From Undaria pinnatifida (Eukaryota > Sar > Phaeophyceae > Laminariales > Alariaceae), in contig JABAKD010000009.1 in assembly GCA_012845835.1 (NCBI GenBank), positions 9,544,330 to 9,608,329 of the forward strand: 64,000 bases of DNA. The letters are read 5' to 3'. Under the pieces are notes generated by a model, which was not told the origin of the DNA, did no database searches, and saw nothing but the letters and a program-made list of their open reading frames with translations. The position numbers and the translations under genes are program-made. This document shows positions 42,758-55,071 of this stretch, piece by piece. How positions within the stretch are numbered: the first letter of the stretch is position 1; each line of letters begins with the position of its first letter.

Positions 42758-45700
42758 ATGGGTGCAGGGGGCAGCCTTGACCGCTCTGGTCTTGCTGCCC
42801 TCAGCGTTTTCGAGGTGGCAGATCTGGTCTCTGAGTCCTGGTTGCCCGAGTACCGCCAAGCGTCGATCGATTTCGGCATCGATGGCGACATGTTGGCCAG
42901 GCTCCCAAGAGATCAGCTCGCCGACGCCCTTTGCCGTGCCGGTGTTGAGAGCAACGACGACCTCCAATTCCTGCTCGGAGAATTAGAAACCGTGAGGACA
43001 TGAACCTAGGATAGGGGGGATGAACCTAGTAGCGTGGGCTAAATCAACTATTACGTGTATATCAGAAATCGTGAGGACAGTGGATTTAGGGTCGCCTAGT
43101 GGAACACTACGACGTGCAACAGTCGGCTAAAACGCAACCGTGTTTCAGAAAACATGCATAGACGAACCTGGTGGATAGGCCAAAGCAACCATATGAAAGG
43201 TGCTACTACTGCGGATAAGAGTCAGTGACGATATCGTCGTCAAATATTGAGATGCGACCTTGAGTCGTCCTGTTGTGCTATGAGGAGAGTCGGAAGATTG
43301 CACCCGGTAGATACAAGTGTGCATTCTGATAAAAATCAGAACACACGTGCGACCGACATGCCACTGATCCCACTGATCCTATACTTCAACGATTATCATC
43401 TGTGACCCTGAAACATTTTTGCATGACTTATTCGTATGTGTATGCGCTCATGAAACATTAAAAAATCGTCACCATCATTACTACTACACTGCTCGTACGA
43501 GTCACGCGTACACATGCACATGCGATAAGGTTTTTGAGATTGATTCATCCGGACGCAGAGGGAACGGACGCTCTTCATATGACACCGTGGTGACCGATCG
43601 TTCAACGACGACTGCAATCCCCTGCCCCCATTATTCCCGTTTAGATACGATCCCTGGCCATTGATAGTGGCAAGCTCGACCGAGAAAATCTGCGAGAGAT
43701 GCTTCCACAGTTAGACAAGCCGTCGTCGTATGGCTTTGATGACGTCTCTGAAACGTCGGACTGGAGCGGGGTTTCGGTTAACACGCAGGACAGGATCACC
43801 GCATTAAACGTGGCGAACAAGGATCTCTCGGGCGAGCTGCCTGCCGCACTCGGCGATGTTTCGTGCCTCGAGCAGCTGCACGCCACTTCAAACTCGTTTG
43901 TTGGTGAGACTTTGGCCACTCGTGCGCGTGAAATACGTAGCAGGCTGCAACTGCGGATCGTTCGGTGAACCACCTTTCGAAAAATGCACACAAAACGCTA
44001 TTAAATACCCACTATTAATAGTCGTTGCGAGTATTGCATTTTTGCCACACGAGAACGAGTGCAGAGGGTTCGTTTGTTGCTCAGTTTGCCTTCGATTCAT
44101 GCCCACCCTCCCCTCTTCTGCCCCACGTTCCTACGGTCGAGCTAGGATGTATACCTGAGACTATCGGCCGCCTCACCAGCCTCCGATCTCTCCAGCTCGA
44201 CCACAATAAGTTATCGGGGCGGTTACCTGGTTCGCTGACTCGCCTAACACGTCTCTCGATTCTCGACTTGGCGTGGAATGGCCTCGAAGGAACGATCCCC
44301 ACCAAGATTGGAACCATGACAGCACTAAGGAAACTGAGCCTCGGCAAGAACAAGGTAAGAAAGCTATGGTGTGTTTACGTGCATATACCACTTTCGGTGT
44401 GTTTCATATTTTCTCGGGGTATTCACCCACTTCAAGTTGACTGGAGCCTGTCCTGTGACCGCGGACTTAACTATGGCGATGACGAGTCGACATAAGAGCA
44501 GCCCCAACAAGACACTAGACTGCAGTAGTACTAGCGCACCTCTCCGGTGAAAGCACTGATCATGAGGTTCTCAACATTTTCTGAGTGCAAACAAGACGGC
44601 GGTGCGCAGCCCAAGCAGAAAAAACCCGCGCTGCGAATGCTCTCCACCCTCCCTTGTGTTGTACCGCTGCTGAAGCTTCCGTGTTTTTAAGCTACAAGCT
44701 TCTTCCCCCGCAAGTAATGCAGTAACCTTCGCTTGTGGTTATATATGCCTAAAAATCTAACAACTGCACGTCTCGGCAAGTGGTTCTGGAAGACCCAGCT
44801 TTGGTGGGAAAGCGTCAATGTTTGATCAATATTTAACTTTATGCGGACAGACACATTGATAGGAATCCAGCCTCTTTTTACGGGTAAGGGTGTGCCACTG
44901 ACCGACAAACCAATTTTTCGACCTTGAAACGCATTTTGAACTCGGCGAGGTCTATACATTCCAACGCACACTGAAACGGGCACTATTCGGGCTTGTTCTC
45001 AACAGATCCGTAGTCGCAGTACTGTGCATCAAAGCAACGATGGTAGAGCTTATGGTGTTGGGATGACGAGAAATATCCAGTAAAAATAAGCCTTCACTGT
45101 CGTTCGCGTACCGGTACGTAGGCAGCACAGACAGGTTTTATACACCGTCTTCCACCCCCAATGGAAACCCTGCCCACCGAAAAAGTGCATAGTGTCGGAG
45201 GGACAGGTAGCTAAATCGGGTCGAGGTCGTCCAGAAAGCGCACACAACCCCCTCTATAACGCTTGTATTTTGTCATACATGCGCTGATGTTCATGTTCCA
45301 ACGGCAACCATCGTTAACGGCAAGCACCATTGCCCCTCCTTTGGTGTGTGAAATCGATCAACATCTTGGCACTGCTTGCTGCGTTGCGTCTATTCAGCTG
45401 AACGGGGCAATCCCCAGAGAGCTGGGCTCCTTGCATTTTCTCCTGGAGCTGCGGTTGAGAGAAAACAAGCTTGTGGGGAAGATACCGCCGCTCTTGAGCA
45501 ACATGCGTTCCCTGCAAGTCCTGGACCTGACCTCGAACCTCCTACAGGGCCATATCCCAGAAAGTTTGGGCGGCATGATCGATCTGCGCAAACTTTGGCT
45601 AGGGTGAGTTCATGTTTAGTTTTTTTTTGCCATCCCATCAATTATCTTTGAAAGTTTTGTCCGATTATTTTCGCTTTTTGCAACTCAGATACGGGGTTAC

Positions 45701-48700
45701 ACAGCAGACACTCCTGCCCCCCTCCTCGCGACGATGCACGCCTCAATTTTCATATCGTAAAGGGTTTAGCGTTTTCTTCCCTCGTCGATTCGCGCCAAAG
45801 TTGAGCATACACACGCCAGACGCTATCTGCATGCCAATTGACGCAATAAACTGGATCTGATGCATGGTCGAGACTTTGTGGGTGGGAGAGTCGGATGGGT
45901 ACAGGTCCAGGATACGGTGCACGCTTTCTAGCGTATATTCATAGGCCGCTTGTATGTTGTTGAGTTACTTGATGTACAAGGTAATTGTGTAGCCGTTGTG
46001 CTACGGTCTGAGGGTACGTAGAGACAATAGGCATGTTTCTCCCTGGGGAAAATAATCGAATACAGGACTCAAGCAGAAAAGTGATTTCGGCTTGACGAAC
46101 TCGAAATTCCTCGGTACGGCAGCGGAAACCAGCTGGTCGGAGGGATCCCGGAGACACTGGGCAAGCTGAGAAACCTCGAGAGTCTCGACTTGTCTTGCAA
46201 CAAGGTGAGTTATCCCAGCTGTAAAAAAGTCGGGTTAGGAAAACTGCAAGTGTCCATGCCGTTTCCCCGGAATGTGAAAATCAATTGATGCTTTGAAAGA
46301 GTATGAATAAAAACCGCTCTTCATCCATGGTTTGAATAGATCTCGCGGCAGCGTTCAAGGTGTTTTCCTGGTGTCTCGTATGGTATCTCTTCCCAGGACC
46401 CTTGGAGCGTTACTGGACTGGGCAACTGCGCGGGGCAGTAGCTGTGTAGGCAGAATTGCCAGCCGTTGGTGAAAATCATCATGTAAATATTAATCACGCT
46501 CCTCGAGCATCCATGTAGACATCAAGCATGTAGACAAGTGGAGGTAAAGTAGAAGATTGTGTAGGCCACGGGCTCGTGTCGAGACGGGTCGACTGCGGCT
46601 ACACCAGTAGAACACAGAAAAGCCGCCCAAGCGAAGATGTTCCGCTATGAATCTCCCACTACAAAAACGCCTATCTACCGTTGGAACCCTCTAATATTAT
46701 CAACCATCGTCATATTCATATCGTATTTCAGCACACGATCAACAGTTTATCATTGTGTTCAACGTTTGTCCCAAGCCCATTCACGGAGAGCAATCAATTT
46801 GCGAGAATGTTTTGTGTCTTCTACAATCCCAGTCCTTGCCTCGCGCTATCACCGCAATCAACCTCCTTACCCCCCCCCCCGTCTGTGGTCGTACGTCTAT
46901 GGCTATGCATGAAATGAGTACACCCCCCCCCCCCCCTGCCACCCCGCCCGCCTCCCCCAACCTTCCTCGATACTATCTCTCGATCAAGCTTGGTGCAACA
47001 ATTCCGCGTCGTCTATTCAGCGGACTTTCGTCATCGCTGGTCTACCTCAACCTCAGCCGGAACGCCCTCGAAGGGGAAACACACATCGCCGCCCTCTCCC
47101 CATACTCGCGGAAAATGGCGTTAGCAGAATCAGATATTTCCTCCAGCGAATACAACAGCGTGGGAACAGCGAGCTGGGCCACGCGGGCCGCCTCGTCTCC
47201 CCTCTCGTATTTAAATATGTCTCGGAACCGACTGACGGGATGCATCCCGAAAACTGTTGGAGCGCTTACCTCGCTCGACACGCTCGACCTGTCGCGCAAC
47301 AAGCTCGAAGGGCCCGTTCCTTCGGACATTGGAGGCTGCCGAGGGCTGAGGACGCTGTCGTTATCTTGCTGTGGTCTCTCTGGGCAACTGGATGGCTCGA
47401 GCGGCGGAAACAATGGTCGGGGGCTGGGCGGGCTGACCTTGCTGGAGTCGCTTCGACTGGACGGTAACCTGTTTGAAGGGGACGTGCCTGTGGAGCTGGG
47501 AAATTTGAGCCGACTAGAAGTTCTTCAGCTGCAGGTATGTTTGCTATGTTAACACCAAGAAGCAACAGTTACGGTAGTGAGTGATCTAAAAAATATCAGC
47601 GAGTTGCAGGCTTGGGATTTTTCACAAACGCAAGCGTACACAATTGCAAGCTCACATATCGCCCCCCAGAGCATGGATCAACACATTAGATCGTTCCGGT
47701 CTAGAAGACGATGTAACACGTTAGTTGAAGGGGGATAAAAATTGATTGTTTTCGACCTTCGAGGGAGATGCCAGATATAATGTTGCCTTCGGGTAGTCGC
47801 ATACTTCACCGCCGCAACCCAAATAAATTAAAGATTCCTGCTTGCCCGTGCCATCCATTTGCCGTTCTCCACCATTTCATCCCCCCTCGCCGTCGTTGAG
47901 ACTGTGTTGTTGCTCGCTTGGTGTCATTTTTTATTCAGAACAACTGCTTCAGCGGGTGTCTACCCCGCACCCTAGGACAACTGGGCCGCTTGTGGACGCT
48001 GGGTGTTCGAGACAACGCACTATCGGGCAGGGTGCGTACCAGCTTCCTCCCTGCAGCACCACGGACCAGTGGGTAGGACGAGACATGAAGTTCAGGCGCC
48101 AGCGATTATGACATAAATGTATTAATATATGTATGCACCACGTCTGCTTGGTTTTTGGACTCCGAAACATCAGTTTTGGGCTTCATTTGAGTTCAAGATA
48201 GATTCTCTCTACCTGGTACTTTGGTTTGGAGTCCAATGTGTGTAATCCGCGATAGATTTCCATGGGCGAAGAATCAGCAACCCGCCTTCCTCGCGGAGAA
48301 ACAAATATTTAAGTGTGGTGAGCTAAAGCTTTATTTTTCCCCATCCGCCGGAGGATAAAAATATATATATATATATTATGCTTGACCTTCCAAGCACTTT
48401 CAAGCATATATTTCTCCTTAGGATAGATGTGTAAATCAAGTACCGTAGTACAGGCGAACTGCATACAAGGCAAAACAATTAAGTAATGATTTTGTAATGA
48501 TTTTCCTATTCATAAGCGAAGTCGGCCTCTCTGTGGCAGTCAGTGTCGCTGTCCAAAGCTCAATATGTCCACCGTGTCTCTGTCAACATTGCAATACTTC
48601 CTCGATAGTTTGCAACCTTAACACTCGCTTTGCCTCCGCTCTCACTCCGATTCCGATCCCAGACACAGACATGCCTAATCATTATCAATAGTACTCAACC

Positions 48701-49329
48701 ACGTTTTGTCCTTTGCTGCTTTTCAGGAGATCGTTTATTTTATGCTGCATCTACGGACAAGCCTACAATGTCTCCTCTATGTTTCGCGGTGTTCGCTTCA
48801 CCTATGCCGGCCTCACGGCATAATGCCCGGGTACCAGAACGCCTAGAGGGCGTTTGACCACTCTGCGGTTTCTACGACAACTTGCCTTGATCACCTCGCC
48901 TTCGCTCGCCTCACGGCGCTCCCCCCGTCTCTATCGGCGCCGCAATATTTCGGCAATACCTTACCGTGTATTCACGTCGCCTTTGCTGTCTTCACCGCAT
49001 TCTCTCGTCCCTGCCAATGTTGCCATATTTCCTCAACATCTTGCCGCAATCTCTTCGCCTTTGCTCGCCCCATGGCGTGCTCCTAGGTGCCGGAATCCCT
49101 CGGGCGTCTGACTTGCCTGCGATCCCTACGGCTTGAAGGAAACCCATCCCTGAAAGGCCCGGTACCAGAGTCCCTGACATCTCGCCCGGACTGCGCGGTG
49201 ACCGCTGATGACAACGTTTTGGAGGACACGGAGGCTACCAAGCTGGGAGCAAGGCTGGGTGACTGGTTTTTGATGACACGGAAGGTAAATAAGATGACGA
49301 CTGCCGGGACGAAGAAGAGAAAACAGTGA
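42758..49329 (+). CDS. SAM domain plus leucine-rich repeat protein, eight exons
   Basis: Exons 42758-42991, 43645-43903, 44146-44354, 45398-45603, 46123-46204, 46989-47534, 47939-48031 and 49087-49329 all have GT donors and AG acceptors in matching phase and give about 623 residues. Exon 1 encodes a SAM-like helical domain (residues ~14-76, with SESWLPEYRQASIDFGIDG and LADALCRAGV). Exon 2 begins an LRR cap with SDWSGVSVNTQDRITAL. Exons 2-8 carry roughly 14 plant-type repeats (LxxLxxLxLxxNxLxGxIP), for example LRSLQLDHNKLSGRLP. Several exon borders fall after the NK or SG of a repeat, so each exon adds whole or half repeats. Exon 6 has a Ser/Ala-rich insert between repeats. There is no signal peptide or membrane span, so a cytosolic protein is likely. 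The C-terminus is basic (GTKKRKQ). SAM domains mediate oligomerisation, so this may be a recognition or scaffold protein. Confidence 0.88.
48361..48380. repeat. (AT)n microsatellite
   Basis: A short TA dinucleotide run in the last intron of the SAM-LRR gene. Confidence 0.8.
48828..48890 (+). pseudogene. Relic LRR exon in the last intron
   Basis: The sequence GTACCAGAACGCCTAGAGGG and what follows it aligns base by base with the start of the true last exon at 49087 (GTGCCGGAATCCCTCGG..). Relative to the true exon it has an extra base, which creates a frameshift and a TGA, and the AG acceptor before it is lost (CCCGG). Sequence upstream of both (CGCTTCACCTATGCCGGCC and CGCCTTTGCTCGCC) is also similar. 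It is a decayed duplicate of the exon with its 3' splice region. Confidence 0.6.
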
Positions 49330-49881
49330 CATGTTTTCGCTGATGAAAGATGCGAAGAGGGGTGTAACCTGTTGGCTGTAGTTTTTTGCTATGGATACAT
49401 TTATTCCATGCGACAACGTGCAGCATGCGGTTCAACGTCGGTCACTCATAAAACATTTTTCCCAGAAAAAAGAAGAAAACAAAAAGAAAACCTATGCTTC
49501 TACTGTTAACGTTTTCGGATTACATAACTGCCACAGACGCGGGGAGCAAGACGAAGACCGATAGCCCCTCTTTGCAGAGCTGACAGATGAGAGAGAGGGC
49601 GAGGAGTGATTGTTTGAAACAGCTTGGCGCCACGAACCGGTACACCAAACCCGCTACAAACAACAGCTCGGTTTTGGCGCGTAAATCTCGGGCACGTGAC
49701 GCTCAACCATCTCGCGACGGCCCCAACCAAACTTGAACATGAAAGGCGTCCGCCGCGTGCTACACCATTTCCGCGACGTAATCCACAACGAAACTGATCG
49801 ACAGCTATACCAGTCCCACAAATAACCGCCTCCGGTTGCGATCGCATCCTGCGTCCTGTTGTGGCGACCGTTTGCTTGCAG
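49330..49881 (+). other. Intergenic region, possible first exon of the next gene
   Basis: Contains the 3' end of the SAM-LRR gene and probably the promoter and first exon of the HET/TIR-like gene. A short plus-strand frame from an ATG at 49739 (MKGVRRVLHHFRD..) could be that exon, with a GTAATC donor, but the evidence is thin. Confidence 0.35.
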
Positions 49882-52800
49882 GCGTTCCTAAACTTGCGGG
49901 AATTTCCGGGGTTTGCTTCCGCCCGTCCCTCGTTAGTGCGTTACGTGTCAACGGTGGTGCCGTACGAGTGCCACGTCTTTGCCACGGCAAGGGAGCGCAG
50001 GCTCGTCGTCCGACAGAAAGAGATCGCCTTTTTCTCCCATTGTTGGGATCTACCTCCAGAACAGGTTAGCCTTTTTTATTGACGGGTGTCTGCTGCGCAG
50101 AGTATGTTTTGGTTGTGATTGTGATTGTGATCGCGGCGATAAAAACGCTGGTAGTGATATCAACAGTACAGTTGTAAGGTGACCGCTGTAATCCGTTCCC
50201 GTAGCCTATCCCTAGCTCTTTGTTCTGGCCCGCAAGGGCAGTACCATGCACGACCCTGTATCTGATTTCTTGGAGAGTCGTGGTCGGAAGGTAGGGTGGA
50301 TTGGTAACATGGTGCCGTCTGGCTTAGGCCAAAATCGGTCAAAGTAATCGCAATAGTTCAGCAAAAAAACGAGGGCTGTGTCCTGTTTATATATATATAT
50401 ATCAGAAAACGGCGTCACATCGAGATCTATGACATCGAAACTGTAGCTGCTCGACTGTATCGATAATAGCGAGATACATCCTGCTCTCTGAAGAACATGT
50501 TGTTGTGTACAGCAGGCGCTGTGCCCAACTATGGTACGTACCTTCAGCCCCCTCCAAAAAAACAACGACGAACTCATGCTTCGCTTATCCGCGCGTGGCC
50601 TCGAGGGAGGTTACGAGCCATCCCAATAGGGGGGGCGGTACGTACAAATTCCAGTAAAACTCACCCTCCTCCGACCCACTCTCGCCACTTTGACATCACC
50701 GCACAACGGCAGTGTCCCCCACGGCGTGGTACCTTGGAGGGACCGCACATGGACGCATCAAATATCACTAAGCTCCGGCACATGAAAGCATGCCTGGAGA
50801 ATGCTCCGAGCATACAATACGTTTGGCTTGACATGCTGTGCGTCTCACTGGCGGAGCCGAAACAGCATAGGGCTGCAAGGCGCACAATCCCTTTTTTCGT
50901 GCAGAAGTGAGTGAGAAAGTATTGCTGCGTTTGGATGTCCATGCGGGTTGAGGGGGGGAGGGGGCGGGGGGGCGCGGGGGCGGGGGGCTGGGAGGGATGG
51001 TGACCGAGAATTGCGATGTACCAACTTCTTCAGTGATACGCACGTCAAATACGCACGCCATTGATCCACACACAGTTGCGATGAAGTAGGTCGCGATGAA
51101 AAGTAGATCGCGATGAAAAGTAGATCACAATGAAGTAGGTCTATCTCGCGTCTTTCTGCGATTTCCTTCGATTTTTTACACGGCCAATGAGGTCCGCTGT
51201 GCTTGGCCGAAGGCCACGAGAGGGTCACGAGAAGGTTCATTTCCCTTTTACTACAGCACATTGTATCCAACTCAAATATCATATTCTGAGTATTGCTCCC
51301 CCTCAATCCCTCAATACGATATGGGGGCGGTTCTAAAGAGGCTAGCTCTACACTATCCATGTAGATATCCTTGCGCGAATGGATGTCTCTCGTTGCTGTC
51401 TCAAGCGCTGCTGCCTGTGCCCCTTTCGTCCCGTTAACGACTCTGGCATGTGCTTGCGGTTGCACTCCCCCCCCCCCCCCAACGCCCCCGCCCCCGCCCC
51501 CCCGGCCATCGTCGGTGGTGAAAAAACATAGCTCTGGGAGAGTTTATATAATTGTCGACGACACCTCCGGCCTTCAACGCTACAAAAGCCGCGCATGGTG
51601 CCGCCTGGAGATGATCTGCGCCGCGTGCCCCCACCAGCCTAGCCAGGTCGAATCCGCCTTCTCTCCGAAGGTAAAAGTATGAAGAATCTCCCAAAACAGG
51701 TGTATCTGGTAGCTTGCATATTTTCCAAGACGAAGGCTACGATAGAGATACAAGCACTTTTCGTCTGAAATTGTCTCTGAACGATGGGGCTCCTTAGCGC
51801 AGAGTCGTCGGAAATACCTCGTAGGGTATTTTTTTTTTTTTCGCCTGATGATTCTTCTCGTTGTGTACCTAGGCCATGGGATGTTTTCATCCGGTATATG
51901 GCAGTTTTTATTTTTCTCCAAATCGGTTGTTGGAAGAGGTCTTAAGCTCCGAAAGTGAGGGGTAGTATTACGAAAAAAAATGGTGCGCCTCTGTCGTAGC
52001 ACGCGTCTTGACCGTGTGACATTAGCACTGCATATACCAGTACCGATATGGACGGAAACATAAGGATCGTTGGGGTTTAATATGAAAACCACAATGTGTC
52101 GTTACATTCTCGTCCAGAGTGGTGCTTATTTTGGAGCACGAGCAACCCCGTCGTGTTTTACGTCGCCAGTATTATTGTGATGACGAACAGATGGACGAAC
52201 AGCAAGAACAAGCGTTTGGCATGCTCCCCGACCCCACGCACTTCCCAAACATGTCCAGAAAACTCCGATATTCTCACGCCGTACCATATAATCCCTCCCT
52301 GTCCCCTGTTTTTCCCATATATATGACACGGGTTCCAAATTAGACGAATATTATCCGATTACGTATGCTGAGGTAATCACCGGCCTTCCGCGGCAATGCC
52401 ATAACATCCCCCCCCCTACGGCGCTCTATACGTCAATTTTCATCCGCACTTCCGAAAAAATTGAAGCCTCCATATGGTTCGGCGAAAGCGCGCTTTGTGT
52501 TCGACTCTGTCGAATGCATCCTGAGCATGTGGAACAAAGGGGACAGAGAAGAAGAGTGCCTGAGCTGGGGAAAGCTTTCAGCAGCCGGGCTCCTGGCAGA
52601 CCCGGTCGATGGAAAGGTGCGCATACTATTCGGACGATAATCTCGGACGATGACCTCGTGAACAAAGATCTCAGGGTAGTTTCGATTGCGCTTGTAGTAT
52701 AGGATACATCAGTGCAGGACAGATAATAGGAAACAGAGGAAAACGAAACCCAGTCTGAGATTTTAACGAGGGGGGAAAAAAAACAGCAGGGCTTTTCTCG

Positions 52801-55071
52801 CGTCAATAATACCCAACACATGGGTCGAGTCAGGAGTTTTTCACACCCTCACGGGTCGAGCCCGGTCGGATCAGGAGGTGTTCGAAATCTCAAAGGTCGG
52901 GTCGGGTCGGGTCAAGAGTTTTTCTAGTATCACGGGTCGGGTCCAATGACCCCTACCTTTACCCGACCCGACGCGCGAAAAGTGCCCCAACCCGTGACAA
53001 AGCCCTGAAAATTCGGGAGCCGTCATGCTGAAGTTAGTGTAGAACGCACCCTTCCTCAAATAATGAGAAATCTAGCCTGAGCCAGCATTCCGATTACGTA
53101 GGTGTCATGTACTGTTTCGGCTCGATGGCTGCCGGGTAGATGAGAGCGTTCCAACGGTTCCAATGGCACGTTGACTTTATGGTTCACGGAAAGATACGGT
53201 GGATACGCCGCCGTTTCCCATGGTGTGCTTCCGACTCAATACTCTATGCATATCTGGTCATAAAGGAAGGAACACTTACATACACTTGGTATATGTAAAT
53301 GTATCCTGGTGCCTCTATGCCTCGGCCAGCCTCGCTGTTACGTTCCTGTCACGCCCTCGGCGGTAAGCAACGAAAAAGGAAGGGCAGCTTTGTCCCAGAC
53401 GCAGTTAAGGTTTCCGCAAACGAAACAGCGGACTAAACGCGTGGTTTATCGGCGCAGATAAGAGTCTTGACGATATCTATCTCTGTCGGGGATCTGGGTC
53501 ATTTATAGAAAACGAGGCCGCCTAGCACTATTGGCGAAGAATTAGCGTGTAAGCCGGCAAACCCAAGCTAGTCGCGAGCGATTCGAGTTACCTGGTACGC
53601 TTTAGAGGGGTGAGAGCGTCCGCACCGCGGTGGATGCTAGGCTTAATGGGATCCATGAACTCACGTTCATCAAGGCAAGCAACCGGCGCTAAGCAAGCGG
53701 GGGTCACGCATTCAAGGGGCGTGCCAGGCGTTCGTCGTGCGTGGCCCTGTGCGTTATGTTGCTGGGTTTGCCGTTTTTTCCACTATGCATAGTCTATATG
53801 TGCCGCCATTTTGTAGAGCTTTAGCCTCGAGTTAAAGAAAGCGAGCAGGAAACAAAGCATACCTACGGCAGTATTACGGAGGACCACAATAATCAGAACC
53901 CACCATATATACTGAGACCTATATATTTCCCTGTTTTTATTCACCAAATTTGGTCCTGATTACTACACATGTGCCCTTGTACGGTACCAGGTGGGAAATA
54001 GCGAGTAAATAAATACTTGGAAATATTTCAATGTTTTTTGTCAGCATGTATGAAGCGTAGCTACAAATAGGATAGAGACTCCGCACCGACGGGTAACACG
54101 GACACACACACGTGAAGCAACGGGGAGCTGGGGAGCATTTCGGAGCAACCTTGATAGCAGCGCGTCGCCATTCAGCTGTTGCCAGAGATGGTCGACACAT
54201 ACGCAGCCCAACTGTAGGGAGGGTGGCAACAGCAAGGTCTCGAGAGCGGCGAAGGGATAACTTTGGCGAGCACTACAACCTGAGTTCATGGCCCATTGCA
54301 GAGAACCTTTCAAATGTTGCTGCCACGAATGTGCATTAAACCTACGGATGTGGTTGCGGTGGTACAACTACTTAGTTCTGTGTCGACCATCTGTAGAGCT
54401 ATACCTACACTTAGCAGTGCGCGTTATTATCTAAAGGGTGTGTTTGCTCCCCGCCCCCCAAAAACGTGCTCAAACAGACCAGACATACACCATCTATTAT
54501 ATGCCTAGCTATGTTTATGTCTTCTGGTCTACCTTGCAGGTTTTATCCAGAAACGTGTGAGTTCTCTCTCTGCCTCGCGAAAGTCGCTCATGCAGACCGG
54601 GCGTAGGACACCCTCCCGAAAACGCGCGATCGAATTATCACAAGCAGCTCGCAAATGTACGTTTCGACTAAATGCTTGGTATCACACCTGACACGTAGTA
54701 CAGTTTCTTCTACAAAGTAAAACAAATTGTCCTCCGCTGCCAAACAGTTGAGCGACCCGGATGATCGCCGGGACGTCGCCGAGGCGGCTATCGGAGCGAT
54801 CGGCGCCATGGAGCTGTCCGGCCGAATGGACCCTAGCATCGCCAAGCCAATGCGGTACTCGTGCAAGAAACTGCTCTACGGGTCCCAGGGTTGGGAGGGA
54901 GATAGACAAGACGAGGAAGATTTGCTATCGATTCGGTCAGACAAGATCAGCCGTGGGGGTACAGGCCTGAAACGGTTTCGCCGAGTGCGGGCGGTTGATA
55001 CCCCGCCGTCGTCGGTGTCGGTAGCAACGTCCGAGCAGCTGACCCTGAGCAACCTAGCAGCGACCGGGTAG
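49882..55071 (+). CDS. HET/TIR-like domain protein, five exons, 5' partial
   Basis: Exons 49882-50064, 50713-50906, 51532-51670, 52467-52616 and 54748-55071 join in phase to 329 residues plus stop; the N-terminus upstream of 49882 is not identified. Three ordered motifs mark the domain: IAFFSHCWDLPPEQ (exon 1), YVWLDMLCVSLAE (exon 2) and YKSRAWCRLEMICAA (exon 3). They correspond to the SHCWG, LWIDALCI and SRxWxxQE motifs of fungal HET domains. WCRLE also resembles the WCLxEL helix of TIR domains, which holds the catalytic Glu. Exon 4 (ARFVFDSVECILSMWN) looks helical. Exon 5 (DRRDVAEAAIGAIGAMELSG) is Ala-rich and ends in a basic, Ser-rich tail. The role is inferred: HET and TIR proteins act in regulated cell death and some TIRs are NADases. 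Attachment of exon 5 is less certain because its intron is 2.1 kb. Confidence 0.68.
51736..52010 (+). mobile_element. MITE family M1, third copy
   Basis: Shares in order GGCTACGATAGAG, CACTTTTCGTCTGAA, GATGGGGCTCCTTA, TTCTCGTTGTGTACCTAGG, CCATGGGATG and GAGGGGTAGTATTACG, and ends GTCGTAGCACGCG. The left outer bases have changed. It sits in an intron of the HET/TIR-like gene. Confidence 0.65.
52835..52980. repeat. CGGGTCGGGT-rich degenerate repeat
   Basis: Irregular copies of GGGTCGGGTC and of GTCAGGAGTTTTTC / GTCAAGAGTTTTTC, with reversed ACCCGACCCG at the end. It lies in the last intron of the HET/TIR-like gene. Confidence 0.55.
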
